IMG/VR virus record: IMGVR_UViG_3300038441_001406
Span: 1 to 50,272 of that record
Reading direction: 5' to 3' (one strand)
DNA from: a virus
DNA: 50,272 bases
In this document: positions 26,496 to 33,936 of the stretch, in pieces
Layout: each line of letters opens with the position of its first letter
How positions within the stretch are numbered: the first letter of the stretch is position 1
The notes under the pieces: model-generated
What the model was told of the DNA's origin: nothing
The model's database searches: none
What the model saw: the letters and a program-made list of their open reading frames with translations, nothing else
Position numbers and translations under genes: made by a program

Positions 26496-27278
26496 ATGGC
26501 AGAAGTAGAGGAAATCAAAGAGGAAACATTGGGAGTCAATCCGCCGGTCGATCTCATCGAGTTCGGCCAAGCTAAAGATGGGACCACTCTGCATTGGGCG
26601 GTCAAAGAACCAGACAGAGACCAGTTCGCGCCACCTTGGTATTGCGTCCTCGCTGTGCACGGCGGCGGCTTCACTGGCGGGACACCAGGCACGCCGATTG
26701 GTGTCGCTGGGCCGGATCTCGCAGCGGCAGGCTTTATCGCTTTCTCGCCCGAGTATCGCTTAGCGCCGCCCGGAAAGATCGCAGGGCAGACATCGCTCGG
26801 CCGCTATCCGGACCAGACGGATGACTTGGCCGTGGCCATTGATGCCGCGACCAAAGACGATCGAGTGAAGGGCAATCCGCAAATGGTCGGCGGCAGCGGC
26901 GGAGCTTATCAGACAGCGTTTTGGGCAGCGAAGGGCGTGCTCACGGGAGTAGCTCTCTCGCCTTGCTCGCAACTCGATGATGCGATTGATCGGCGGAACT
27001 TCCCAACCTTTGCGGCTAAGTGCGACAACTACGCTGCGGGCCAATTGAGGGAAGCCTCGCCCAACACCTATGTGAATGAGGCTTCCAGACCGCTCCTGGT
27101 CGTGGCTTATTCAAGTGACCAGATGCCGCCCCGGCAATACAGCCGACTCGTGGAAGCCCTAGCTGCTTTCAACATCGAGCACGGCGCCATCCTGCTGCGA
27201 GGCAAAGGGCACTCATGGGATGCGTGGGTAAAGGTGAAAGCACAGGCCATCGCTTTTCTGCAAGAGCATAAAGCATAA
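26496..27278 (+). CDS. Alpha/beta hydrolase (carbohydrate-esterase-like), 260 aa
   Basis: ATG 26496 has GAAAGGAAAG upstream. The protein carries the hallmarks of an alpha/beta-hydrolase esterase: an oxyanion HGGGF motif at about residue 55, YRLAPPGK after it, the nucleophile elbow G132-G-S134-G-G136, an acidic site in YSSDQMPP and the catalytic His in GKGHSWDAW near the C-terminus. No signal peptide is present, so it acts in the cytoplasm or as a virion part. It shares the motifs G(R/K)YP(D/E)QTDD, GGSG, D-x-MP and GHSW/QHSF with the N-terminal domain of the giant exported protein, so the two are paralogues. A substrate such as acetylated polysaccharide is inferred. Confidence 0.75.
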   Translation: MAEVEEIKEETLGVNPPVDLIEFGQAKDGTTLHWAVKEPDRDQFAPPWYCVLAVHGGGFTGGTPGTPIGVAGPDLAAAGFIAFSPEYRLAPPGKIAGQTSLGRYPDQTDDLAVAIDAATKDDRVKGNPQMVGGSGGAYQTAFWAAKGVLTGVALSPCSQLDDAIDRRNFPTFAAKCDNYAAGQLREASPNTYVNEASRPLLVVAYSSDQMPPRQYSRLVEALAAFNIEHGAILLRGKGHSWDAWVKVKAQAIAFLQEHKA

Positions 27279-27303
27279 ACGAGCGAGAAAGCGTTTTGAT
27301 GTG

Positions 27304-27987
27304 ATGAGCGCAAGCAAGAGAGCAGCGAGCAAGAAAAACGATGGAGAGGCGTCGCAGCGCTCGCGCCCGCGCCGTTCCAATGGTGAGCATGAGGTCGAAA
27401 TGCTCAACCCTGCGAAGCTCGTGCCTTATGAGCGCAACCCGATGCAGCATCCGCCCGAGCAGATCGACCTTATCTGCCGCTCGATTAAGGAATACGGATT
27501 CACGATCCCGCTCCTGATTGACGAGAACAATATGATCCTCGCCGGTCATGGGCGGCAGACGGCCGCATTGAAGATGGGCCTGACTCAGGTGCCCGCAGTC
27601 CGCAAATCCGGACTGAGCGAAAACCAGAAGCGGGCCTATATCATGGCGGATAACAAGATCGCCCGGAACGGCGAGTTTGACTGGCGCTTAATCAGCGAGG
27701 AATTGAAAGCGCTGGATGAGGCTGGGTTCGATCTCGCTCTGACCGGCTTCCGTGACTTCGAGTTTGGCCCGCTGATTGAAGCGGACTGGACACCGCCACC
27801 CATTCACGAGAGCCAACTGGGCGAGCTGGACGTTTATCACATCACGGTAACGGGCCTGCAAAAACAATGGATCGACCAGGCGCATACCAAGATGAGGAAC
27901 GAAATGAAAAAACGCGAGCTACCGCTGCCCGAAGCTCTGGAATTGATATGCCAAAAGTATCTCGGGAAAGTCGCAGTGCGAAAATAG
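27304..27987 (+). CDS. ParB/Srx-fold protein without methylase domain, 227 aa
   Basis: Residues about 30-115 are a ParB-type N-terminal domain: LNPAKLVPYERNP, then EQIDLICRSIKEYGFTIPLL, then the ILAGHGRQTAALKMG motif (GHGR is the ParB/Srx signature). The following YIMADNKIARNGEFDWRLI block is the part that in many phage and plasmid proteins precedes a DNA adenine methylase domain, but here the chain ends after a charged helix. ATG 27304 is preferred over GTG 27301. The end overlaps the DpdA start by 40 bases. In bacterial Dpd clusters a ParB/DndB-superfamily protein (DpdB) partners with DpdA; position here suggests a comparable helper role (inference). Confidence 0.75.
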   Translation: MSASKRAASKKNDGEASQRSRPRRSNGEHEVEMLNPAKLVPYERNPMQHPPEQIDLICRSIKEYGFTIPLLIDENNMILAGHGRQTAALKMGLTQVPAVRKSGLSENQKRAYIMADNKIARNGEFDWRLISEELKALDEAGFDLALTGFRDFEFGPLIEADWTPPPIHESQLGELDVYHITVTGLQKQWIDQAHTKMRNEMKKRELPLPEALELICQKYLGKVAVRK

Positions 27988-28886
27988 CAGCGCCGACTAT
28001 TCGGCTGGCTGCGACTTGCGCGCTCATGGGGCACAACAACGAAGCGAACATCACTGCGCGTTATCCTTTTCACCGCAACAACATGGAAGGCCCGACGGTG
28101 CGCCTCGCTCATGTGCCGGGGGCGCAGGGCGACAACTGTTTGCTTGGTCAGCGCGGGACCAAAAAACTTCCAGCAACCAGTGCGCCGGCGCTGCTCGTCA
28201 GTTATTTTTATCTGGAAGACTGGTTAAAGAACCGGCACCGCTACATTATCCGCGACTGGGTGCTGGACTCGGGCGCTTTTTCCGCGCGGGAAAAAAACAT
28301 TGAAATCAACCTGACCGATTACATCGAGACCTGTAAACGACTCATCGACGAGGAAGATCAGTTAACAGAAATCTTCGCTCTCGATGTCATTGGCGACTGG
28401 AAGAAGTCGCTCTCCAACACAAAACGGATGTGGAAGGCAGGCATCCCGGCCATCCCCTGCTATCACCTGGCTGAGCCATGGGATCATCTCCTCGGCCTCG
28501 CCAAGGATTATCCGAAGATCGCCATTGGTGGCATGTCGCGGCTGCGCGGCAAAGCCATCACGACTTACATCGAGCAGTGTTTCGCCCGCGTCTGGCCCAA
28601 GCCGGTGCACGGTTTTGCCGTCGGTGGCCGCGATCTCATCATGCGTTTTCCGTGGCACTCGGTGGACGCGACAAATTGGGAATTAGGCCCGTGTGGATTC
28701 GGACGCTGGAATGCCTTTGGGCAGTTGAGTGTTCGGGGCTCGAAACAAAATCTTCGCTCCGAGATAGAATTTTATTTGGCTCTCGAACGGGAAGCGCGCT
28801 CCCGATGGTCAAAAGAAATGGCGAAGCTTGACGGGCTTCCATCGTTGCGCGAACAACGAGACGCGCTATGTCCTCGACGATCCTGA
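27948..28886 (+). CDS. dpdA: DpdA-type DNA 7-deazaguanine transglycosylase, 312 aa
   Basis: DpdA is a DNA-acting relative of tRNA-guanine transglycosylase that swaps guanine for preQ0. Key features seen: VLDSGAFSA with Asp107 (TGT enzymes have DSGGFQ here), FALDVIGDW, a KIAIGGMSR turn, HGFAVGG, and HSVDATNW with Asp240, where phage DpdA proteins have SVD(S/A)T-x-W, the likely nucleophile region. About 310 residues is usual for phage DpdA and shorter than tRNA enzymes. ATG 27948 is chosen; ATG 28026 or 28083 are also possible because the first 45 residues look poorly conserved. It overlaps the ParB-like and QueC genes. Neighbouring queC, queD, queE and folE genes supply the substrate. Confidence 0.8.
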   Translation: MPKVSRESRSAKIAAPTIRLAATCALMGHNNEANITARYPFHRNNMEGPTVRLAHVPGAQGDNCLLGQRGTKKLPATSAPALLVSYFYLEDWLKNRHRYIIRDWVLDSGAFSAREKNIEINLTDYIETCKRLIDEEDQLTEIFALDVIGDWKKSLSNTKRMWKAGIPAIPCYHLAEPWDHLLGLAKDYPKIAIGGMSRLRGKAITTYIEQCFARVWPKPVHGFAVGGRDLIMRFPWHSVDATNWELGPCGFGRWNAFGQLSVRGSKQNLRSEIEFYLALEREARSRWSKEMAKLDGLPSLREQRDALCPRRS

Positions 28887-29536
28887 TTTATAGCGGTGGT
28901 TTGGATAGCACAGTCCTGCTTTACCGGCTGCTCTTCTTGAAAGAAGATGTTCGCGCTCTGAGCATCAACTATGGGCAACGGCACTTGAAAGAGATCGCAG
29001 CGGCCCGCATGATCGCGGTCAGAGCTGGCGTGACGCACAAGGTAGCGGATCTCTCCAGTGTGCGACAATTTCTGCGTGGGAGTAGCCAGACTGATCCAAG
29101 CGTGGAGGTGCCACACGGGCATTACACGGACGAGTCGATGAAACAGACCGTGGTCCCAAACCGAAACATGCTCATGCTTTCAGTGGCGCTCGCGTGGGCT
29201 ATCAGCGAAAAAGCAGACTCTATCACTTACGCGGGGCACTCCGGCGACCGCGCCATTTATCCTGACTGCCGGGAAGAGTTTGCCAGTGCCTTCAACACCG
29301 CAGCCCTTTTGGCCGACTGGCATCAAGTCAGACTGGAACGACCTTTCATTGATATGACCAAGGCTGAGATCGTGACCATGGGCAATGAGCTTGATGTGCC
29401 CTTCGGTCTGACCTGGAGTTGCTACGAAGGGCGTGCCCAGCATTGCGGGCGCTGCGGCACCTGCGTCGAACGACAGGAAGCTTTCCGAGAGGCGAACGTA
29501 AAAGACCCAACCGAGTATGACCTGATATGTTGTTGA
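28868..29536 (+). CDS. queC: QueC, preQ0 synthase
   Basis: QueC converts 7-carboxy-7-deazaguanine to preQ0 using ATP and ammonia. Seen: the PP-loop SGGLDST at residues 9-15, SINYGQRH at about 36-43, PNRNMLMLSVALAWA, a YAGHSGDRAIYPDCR block, and the zinc site C185, C193, C196, C199 (CYEGRAQHCGRCGTC). The 222-residue length is typical. The gene overlaps dpdA by 19 bases and the P-loop gene by 10, so the operon is tightly coupled. There is no amidotransferase-type QueC extension, so the base made should be preQ0. Confidence 0.93.
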   Translation: MSSTILIYSGGLDSTVLLYRLLFLKEDVRALSINYGQRHLKEIAAARMIAVRAGVTHKVADLSSVRQFLRGSSQTDPSVEVPHGHYTDESMKQTVVPNRNMLMLSVALAWAISEKADSITYAGHSGDRAIYPDCREEFASAFNTAALLADWHQVRLERPFIDMTKAEIVTMGNELDVPFGLTWSCYEGRAQHCGRCGTCVERQEAFREANVKDPTEYDLICC

Positions 29537-30156
29537 TTACCGGGATGCAACGCTGCGGCACTTCGCTGACGGCCGACTTTGTTCGGGCTTGCGGCTATCC
29601 AATGACCGGACCCAACGATGCAGTGGGCAAATATGAGGATCCGGAAATCACGATGGCGTATCGCTACATCCTGAAAGATGAAATGTTTCCTTGGGACGGC
29701 TACCCGTTTTACATCCCGAAGCATCTGAGTCAGCCGTTGCACGACATCGAGCGGCCCGCAGCCAAGTTCGCCTACTTGATGATGGACCCCGTCTTCATGC
29801 AAATCTGGATTGAGCACCGCGGTCACAAACACGATCGCATGTTGATCCTGGCCCGGGAGACGGAAAAGATCGTGCGGAGCAAAGCCAACACTCCAGAACG
29901 TGCCCGCCTGTTCGCTCTTGACTCGCACCGGCTGCGCTTGACCGCAGAGCAACTGAAACAGAACTGGTTCGACTCCTTCATGCTTCTCCTCAATAGCGGC
30001 ATCCCTTATCGCGTCCTCAAGTTTCCAATCTTCCTCGACGACTACGATGCAGTCCGCGGGGCGCTGCAAGAGTTCGGCGGGCTGGAAAAGATTCCCAATG
30101 ACGCGGCGCTCTGGCGGACTATGATCGACCGCAAGAAAGTGACGGCGGAAACATGA
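29527..30156 (+). CDS. Sulfotransferase-like P-loop protein inside the preQ0 operon, 209 aa
   Basis: The N-terminus ITGMQRCGTSLTADFV has the P-loop style of PAPS-dependent sulfotransferases (R-x-GT-S/T), and MLILARETEKIVRSKAN at about residues 101-117 resembles their 3'-phosphate-binding segment with Arg and a later Ser. The rest is helical with a KFPIFLDD segment. Length is short for a sulfotransferase (usually about 250-300). It overlaps queC by 10 bases and queD by four, so it is part of the modification operon. It might sulfate or phosphorylate a precursor or a modified base (inference). A related nucleotide kinase cannot be excluded. Confidence 0.6.
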   Translation: MLLITGMQRCGTSLTADFVRACGYPMTGPNDAVGKYEDPEITMAYRYILKDEMFPWDGYPFYIPKHLSQPLHDIERPAAKFAYLMMDPVFMQIWIEHRGHKHDRMLILARETEKIVRSKANTPERARLFALDSHRLRLTAEQLKQNWFDSFMLLLNSGIPYRVLKFPIFLDDYDAVRGALQEFGGLEKIPNDAALWRTMIDRKKVTAET

Positions 30157-30587
30157 TCACCTGCGCCAAACGTTACGAGAACTTCCCCTGCGCGCATCGA
30201 GCGCCCGATCATGACGGCCACTGCAAATTGATTCACGGCCACAACTGGGCCTTCGATATTGTTTTCGCAGCAGAGCGGCGGGACCAGAATGGATTTGTCG
30301 TCGACTTCGGCAAGCTCGGACCGCTGAAAGAAAAGCTGACGGAGTATTTCGACCACACCTTACTCTTGAATGAGAACGATCCGTTAAGTGCCTCAATCGA
30401 CTTGTATCTGACGGCGCACAATATCGGGAATGTCGTGCTCGTGCTTGATTGCTCTTGCGAAGGGATCGCCGAGCTTGTCTTCAATCTGGCCGACGACATG
30501 GTGCGCGGTCTGACAAGAGGGCGGGCCGGGGTCGTGCGGGTCACGGCGCACGAGGACACAAAGAACTCTGCCACCTATCGGCCATGA
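30153..30587 (+). CDS. queD: QueD, 6-carboxytetrahydropterin synthase
   Basis: QueD makes 6-carboxy-5,6,7,8-tetrahydropterin from dihydroneopterin triphosphate, the second step to preQ0. Seen: zinc His15, His28 and His30 (CAHRAPDHDGHCKLIHGHNW, residues 13-32), the catalytic Cys24 four residues before HGHNW, VVDFGKLGPL for the next strand, and an FDHTLLLNENDP segment with the usual DH. At 144 residues it is a little longer than the common 120. A short insertion follows DCSCEGIAELV. It overlaps the P-loop gene by four bases and queE by four. Confidence 0.92.
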   Translation: MITCAKRYENFPCAHRAPDHDGHCKLIHGHNWAFDIVFAAERRDQNGFVVDFGKLGPLKEKLTEYFDHTLLLNENDPLSASIDLYLTAHNIGNVVLVLDCSCEGIAELVFNLADDMVRGLTRGRAGVVRVTAHEDTKNSATYRP

Positions 30588-31300
30588 TTCGGATATCAGA
30601 AATCTTCGGCCCAGTGATACAAGGTGAAGGCATCCATATCGGCGAGCCCACAATTTTCGTTAGGGTCGGCGGCTGCGACTATCGCTGCTCATGGTGTGAT
30701 ACGATGTATGCCGTCGACCCCATTCACCGCGCCGACTGGCATCCGATGAGTGACGCAGACATCTGCGCTGCGGTGCAAGAGTTAAGCAGTAAGCCCATCC
30801 TAATCACGCTCTCCGGCGGCAATCCAGCGCTCTACGACTTCGCCAATGTCATCGCCCACATGCAGGCCAGCGGTTATCACTTCACGATCGAGACGCAAGG
30901 CAGCATCGCGGCCAACTGGTTTCGCCTGCTCGATTCCATGACGCTCTCACCAAAACCGCCAAGCTCGAATATGCCGACCGATTACCAGAAGCTCGAACGC
31001 TGCATGGACTTTCTTGAACCCGACCGGATCAACCTAAAGATCGTGGTAGCCGATCAAGAGGACTATGAGTATGCGCGCCAGACCGCAGCGCGCTTTCCGC
31101 ATCTGCGCTGCTTTCTTCAGGTCTGCAATCCCAACCCGACCAGTGACACGTCACATCCATTCGATTTGGAACGCGAGCGCGACCTGCTCTTAGCCAAACT
31201 GCAATGGCTGACTGAGTTGGTTCTAGCGGATAGCTGGTTCAAAGCGACAGTGCTCCCACAACTGCACGTTCTAATTTATGGCAACCGGCGCGGCGTCTAG
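30584..31300 (+). CDS. queE: QueE, 7-carboxy-7-deazaguanine synthase (radical SAM)
   Basis: QueE is the radical SAM enzyme that contracts the pterin to 7-carboxy-7-deazaguanine. Seen: FGPVIQGEG at residues 8-16, the cluster motif C31-x3-C35-x2-C38 ([10 protein letters not shown]), [10 protein letters not shown] at about residues 84-93 where family members have TGGEP, and SPKPPSSN for the later SAM-binding strand. ATG 30584 overlaps the QueD stop (ATGA); a longer upstream frame runs wholly through QueD and is rejected. Length 238 is usual. The gene overlaps the FolE fusion gene by 23 bases. Confidence 0.92.
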   Translation: MIRISEIFGPVIQGEGIHIGEPTIFVRVGGCDYRCSWCDTMYAVDPIHRADWHPMSDADICAAVQELSSKPILITLSGGNPALYDFANVIAHMQASGYHFTIETQGSIAANWFRLLDSMTLSPKPPSSNMPTDYQKLERCMDFLEPDRINLKIVVADQEDYEYARQTAARFPHLRCFLQVCNPNPTSDTSHPFDLERERDLLLAKLQWLTELVLADSWFKATVLPQLHVLIYGNRRGV

Positions 31301-32126
31301 GAAGGTTCTCTGGCCCGAGATCATCAGTCGCGTTGACGCACTGCCCCGCGATCACATCTACTACGGCATCCCTCGCGGGGGCACGATTGTGGCAGGGCTG
31401 GCTGCGTCGCGAGATTTAATCGTGACTGACAATCCAGCAGAGGCCACCGCTTATCTCGACGATATCGTTGACAGCGGCGCCACCAAAGCCAAATGGGTCG
31501 GCAAACCTTTCTTCCCACTGTTCGAGCGCGACAGTGCCTGGTTGGTCTTTCCTTGGGAACAGGATATGCAGACCGACGCGGAAGACATCGTCCGCCGCCA
31601 ACTCGAACTGATCGGCGAGAACCCAAACCGCGAAGGATTGAGCGCCACACCGCGGCGCGTCGTGGCTAGCTGGAAAGAGTTGTTCGCAGGATATCAACAG
31701 ACCGCCGAGGAGGTTCTGCGAAGCGACTTCGACGCAGACGGATACGACGAGATGATCGTCTGTCGGGACATCCAGTTTTATTCAACTTGTGAACATCACC
31801 TACTGCCCTTCTTTGGCCGCGCTCATGTCGGGTATCTGCCAAACAAACGAGTCGTCGGATTATCCAAGCTGGCGCGCCTGGTCGAAGTGTTCGCCCGCCG
31901 TCTCCAAATTCAGGAACGATTGACGCAGCAAATCGCGCAAGCACTGAACGAGCAGGCCCGACCGCGCGGCGTCGGCGTGATCTGCGAAGCGACGCACTTC
32001 TGCATGTTGTGTCGCGGGGTGCAAAAGCAGGAGTCAACCATGGTAACATCCGCGCTGGTTGGTCTCTTTCAAAAGCCCGCAGTGCGCGCCGAATTTCTCC
32101 GGCTGGCGCGGCGCTGCGAAGCTTAA
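31278..32126 (+). CDS. folE: Phosphoribosyltransferase-like domain fused to GTP cyclohydrolase I, 282 aa
   Basis: Residues about 95-282 are GTP cyclohydrolase [38 protein letters not shown] (Cys and His zinc ligands in CEHH), [19 protein letters not shown], and [19 protein letters not shown] (third zinc Cys). The enzyme makes dihydroneopterin triphosphate from GTP, the first step to preQ0. Residues about 10-90 are an added domain with [14 protein letters not shown] and the PRPP-binding-type loop [10 protein letters not shown] at residues 60-69, as in phosphoribosyltransferases. It ends WLVFPWEQD. The stop TAA is the left arm of hairpin copy 5. What the extra domain does is unknown; nucleotide handling or GTP supply is plausible. 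Confidence 0.88.
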   Translation: MATGAASRKVLWPEIISRVDALPRDHIYYGIPRGGTIVAGLAASRDLIVTDNPAEATAYLDDIVDSGATKAKWVGKPFFPLFERDSAWLVFPWEQDMQTDAEDIVRRQLELIGENPNREGLSATPRRVVASWKELFAGYQQTAEEVLRSDFDADGYDEMIVCRDIQFYSTCEHHLLPFFGRAHVGYLPNKRVVGLSKLARLVEVFARRLQIQERLTQQIAQALNEQARPRGVGVICEATHFCMLCRGVQKQESTMVTSALVGLFQKPAVRAEFLRLARRCEA

Positions 32127-32145
32127 TCGAAAAATCGATTAAGCT
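32119..32145 (+). repeat. Dispersed hairpin repeat, copy 5
   Basis: An 11-base-pair stem (32120-32130 with 32135-32145) closes on an AAAA loop, with one extra left-arm base unpaired. The left arm holds the TAA stop of the FolE fusion gene. It closes the modification operon. Confidence 0.95.
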
Positions 32146-32579
32146 CCCCGATTGTTGCCTCAGGGGCACGCGTTTGCCTTCTCTCTATTAGAGGAGCAGC
32201 GCAGAGCGAAGCGGATAAACGCTTGATTTTAGCTGCTTTGCGAGGGGTGATTTTCTTCTTGCGCTTGCTGCGAGGTCTGCGATCTTGCTGCTCGGTTCTC
32301 TTTTGAATCGGCTCGCTGAGAGATGCGAGCAGTTGTTCTCTGAGATTGCAGATTGAAGAAGGCGGTTAGCGCAGCAGTGAGTCGAAGCGGTAAAGTCAGA
32401 GCGCTCAGAAATCGAGCAGTTCGCGCATACAGCGAAAGCAGATTCTAAGGAGCGGTGGAGAGCAGATCGCGGGAGTAGCTCGCAGAGCGGGGCAAGCTTT
32501 CAATCGAAGAAAAATCAGAAGATGAGGCGGGGCGATAGCAAGCGCTCGCGCATCTTTTTGGATGACATAAAAAATTGCT

Positions 32580-32600
32580 CCCGAGCTTGCAACGCTCGGG
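32580..32600 (+). other. Hairpin in the non-coding region
   Basis: CCCGAGC (32580-32586) pairs with GCTCGGG (32594-32600) around loop TTGCAAC. It is preceded by an A-rich run and is not followed by a T-run. Confidence 0.6.
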
Positions 32601-32874
32601 GATACACGATTGCGCTTGGTGAAAACCACAAAGGAAATTCATCGAGGAATCAATGCAGTAAGATCGAGCGCTACTTTTTTCCGCTGTGGGTTAACACAGA
32701 GGCTCGCGAGTAAGTCCGTCCGCCCTTCCGGCGCACGGCATCACTGAACCGATCAAAGTGAAGTAGCAGCCACGCGAACAGACCAAGCTTCAATGCACCG
32801 GTCGTAAATAAGCGGATGTAAAATCGAACTTGCTCGAATGAAGTCGAAACGAGCGAAAGAAATTTCGTCTCGTC

Positions 32875-32896
32875 AGCGCCGATTGGTCCCGGCGCT
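32875..32896 (+). other. Hairpin before the small-gene operon
   Basis: AGCGCCG (32875-32881) pairs with CGGCGCT (32890-32896). It lies about 45 bases before ATG 32942, ahead of a TAACCACTAAGAAGAAAG leader, the same order as at several later genes. Confidence 0.6.
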
Positions 32897-32941
32897 CAGA
32901 TGATGACAGACCACTAACCACTAAGAAGAAAGAAAAGAACA

Positions 32942-33091
32942 ATGACACAAACACAGCTCGGACAGAAATTGGCCCTCGTGTGGCTCAACGCAGAGATCGG
33001 TAAGGATGGACGCAGCCCGCTGAAGCAGCTCCCGAAAGATTGGTGGCGTCTGCACGGCGCGACTTGGATGAAGGTCGCGAAGTCGGCCTAA
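32942..33091 (+). CDS. Small hypothetical protein, 49 aa
   Basis: ATG 32942 follows an A/G-rich leader (AAGAAGAAAGAAAAG) and a GC-rich hairpin, the arrangement used by the next genes. The 49-residue product begins MTQTQLGQKLALVWLNAEIG and has a Trp-rich centre (PKDWWRLHGATWMK). No family is recognised, but the start context and the following regular operon make it a real gene. Confidence 0.55.
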   Translation: MTQTQLGQKLALVWLNAEIGKDGRSPLKQLPKDWWRLHGATWMKVAKSA

Positions 33092-33127
33092 CGAGAACCA
33101 GCAATCAACCAGAAAGAGAAAAACAAA

Positions 33128-33376
33128 ATGAGCAACATCACCTACAAACTGAAACGCAAATCGGAAACGAATGAATGGCTCGTCGTCGCCTACGTGGACG
33201 GCAAGCGGAACGAAGACATGACCTACTACACGGACGACAAGCAGGACGCGATAGACACGCTCGCAGCGATGCAGAAGCCTGCGCTCGATCTCGAAACCAT
33301 CCCCGCTCCTTGGAAGCTCGCGCAGTTCTCCGAAGAGGATATGAGGGACGCGAGAGCGAACGCATGGATTGAATAG
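33128..33376 (+). CDS. Hypothetical protein, 82 aa
   Basis: ATG 33128 is 10 bases after AACCAGAAAGA (33107-33117). The small acidic protein has two or three predicted strands (TYKLKRKSETNEWLVVAYVDG) then helices (DKQDAIDTLAAMQ). A domain with this mix of strand and charge is common in phage early proteins. A strong hairpin follows its stop at 33381-33415. No function is known. Confidence 0.6.
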   Translation: MSNITYKLKRKSETNEWLVVAYVDGKRNEDMTYYTDDKQDAIDTLAAMQKPALDLETIPAPWKLAQFSEEDMRDARANAWIE

Positions 33377-33380
33377 TGGG

Positions 33381-33415
33381 CAGAGCGAGCAGCGTCCCCC
33401 AACGCTGCGGCTCTG
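33381..33415 (+). other. GC-rich intergenic hairpin
   Basis: CAGAGC (33381-33386) pairs with GCTCTG (33410-33415), enclosing GCAGCGT/ACGCTGC (33389-33395 with 33402-33408). It follows a stop codon by five bases and precedes the AACTAGAAAGA leader at 33452. There is no T-run. Confidence 0.7.
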
Positions 33416-33472
33416 GTCGCAATGACGCGGTCAGTAACAACAAAGCAGAGTAACTAGAAAGACAGATACAAA

Positions 33473-33826
33473 ATGAAATCAGTAATCAAGAACAGCAAAA
33501 GCAATGGCGGCGCGAAGACTCAACCGGCCAAGGTCCCGGCTAAGAAGGCCCCGGCCAAGAAAGCACCGGCTAAGCCAGCGCCGAAAAAGAAAGCAGGCAA
33601 GGGCCGCACGGCCGTCGAGTTCATGGGAAGCTCAGCGAGCGCGGTTGCTCGCGCTCTCGGCAAGATTGGGTGGGAGTCGAGCGCGGTTGTGAAAGCGCTC
33701 GCCAAGACCGCGCTGGAGCCCCGAACGATCCGCAGCTTGGTCTCACGGGGCAAGCTCGGGCTCGGCGCTGCACCGGCGGACCTGAACAAGGTGCAGCTTT
33801 CGCAACTGCGGAAGCTCGCGGCTTAA
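33473..33826 (+). CDS. Histone-H1-like basic protein, 117 aa
   Basis: ATG 33473 lies 10 bases after AACTAGAAAGA. Residues about 15-45 are a Lys/Ala/Pro tail with repeated AKKAPAK units, as in histone H1-like bacterial and phage proteins. Residues about 46-117 form a compact helical domain (TAVEFMGSSASAVARALGKIG, then AVVKALAKTALEP) like a small DNA-binding fold. DNA compaction or nucleoid binding of phage DNA is inferred. The low-complexity tail may also cause false matches, so the family is uncertain. Confidence 0.65.
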   Translation: MKSVIKNSKSNGGAKTQPAKVPAKKAPAKKAPAKPAPKKKAGKGRTAVEFMGSSASAVARALGKIGWESSAVVKALAKTALEPRTIRSLVSRGKLGLGAAPADLNKVQLSQLRKLAA

Positions 33827-33860
33827 TCCCCCGGTCTACCCCCTTAGCGGTTGGAGGCGG

Positions 33861-33898
33861 CGGCAGTCGGAGCGATCTGGCTGCCGCTTGCTCTGCCC
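33861..33898 (+). other. Intergenic inverted repeat
   Basis: Within the gap between 33826 and 33937, CGGCAG pairs with CTGCCG around a 14-base loop. It precedes the AACCAGAAAGA leader at 33917-33927. Confidence 0.45.
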
Positions 33899-33936
33899 GC
33901 ATGATGCGAAGCAGATAACCAGAAAGAACACAAACC

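Larger units (their letters stand above)
32146..32941 (+). other. Non-coding region of about 800 bases
   Basis: No convincing gene lies between the FolE fusion and the small gene at 32942. The DNA is rich in GCAG/GAGC words. It contains a 20-base segment (32191-32210) almost repeated at 37505-37525, a degenerate copy of the hairpin left half at 32494, a CCCGAGC/GCTCGGG stem at 32580-32600 and an AGCGCCG/CGGCGCT stem at 32875-32896. It separates the late virion/modification genes from the small-gene region, so it could hold promoters, a structured RNA or an origin. I cannot tell which. Confidence 0.6.

Noticed and set aside
27304-32126. A queuosine tRNA pathway
   Set aside because: No QueF, QueA or QueG is present and the transglycosylase is of the short DpdA type, so DNA modification is favoured.
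32522-32713. A 63-residue open frame in the non-coding region
   Set aside because: No leader or ribosome binding site, basic low-complexity product and no coupling to a neighbour.
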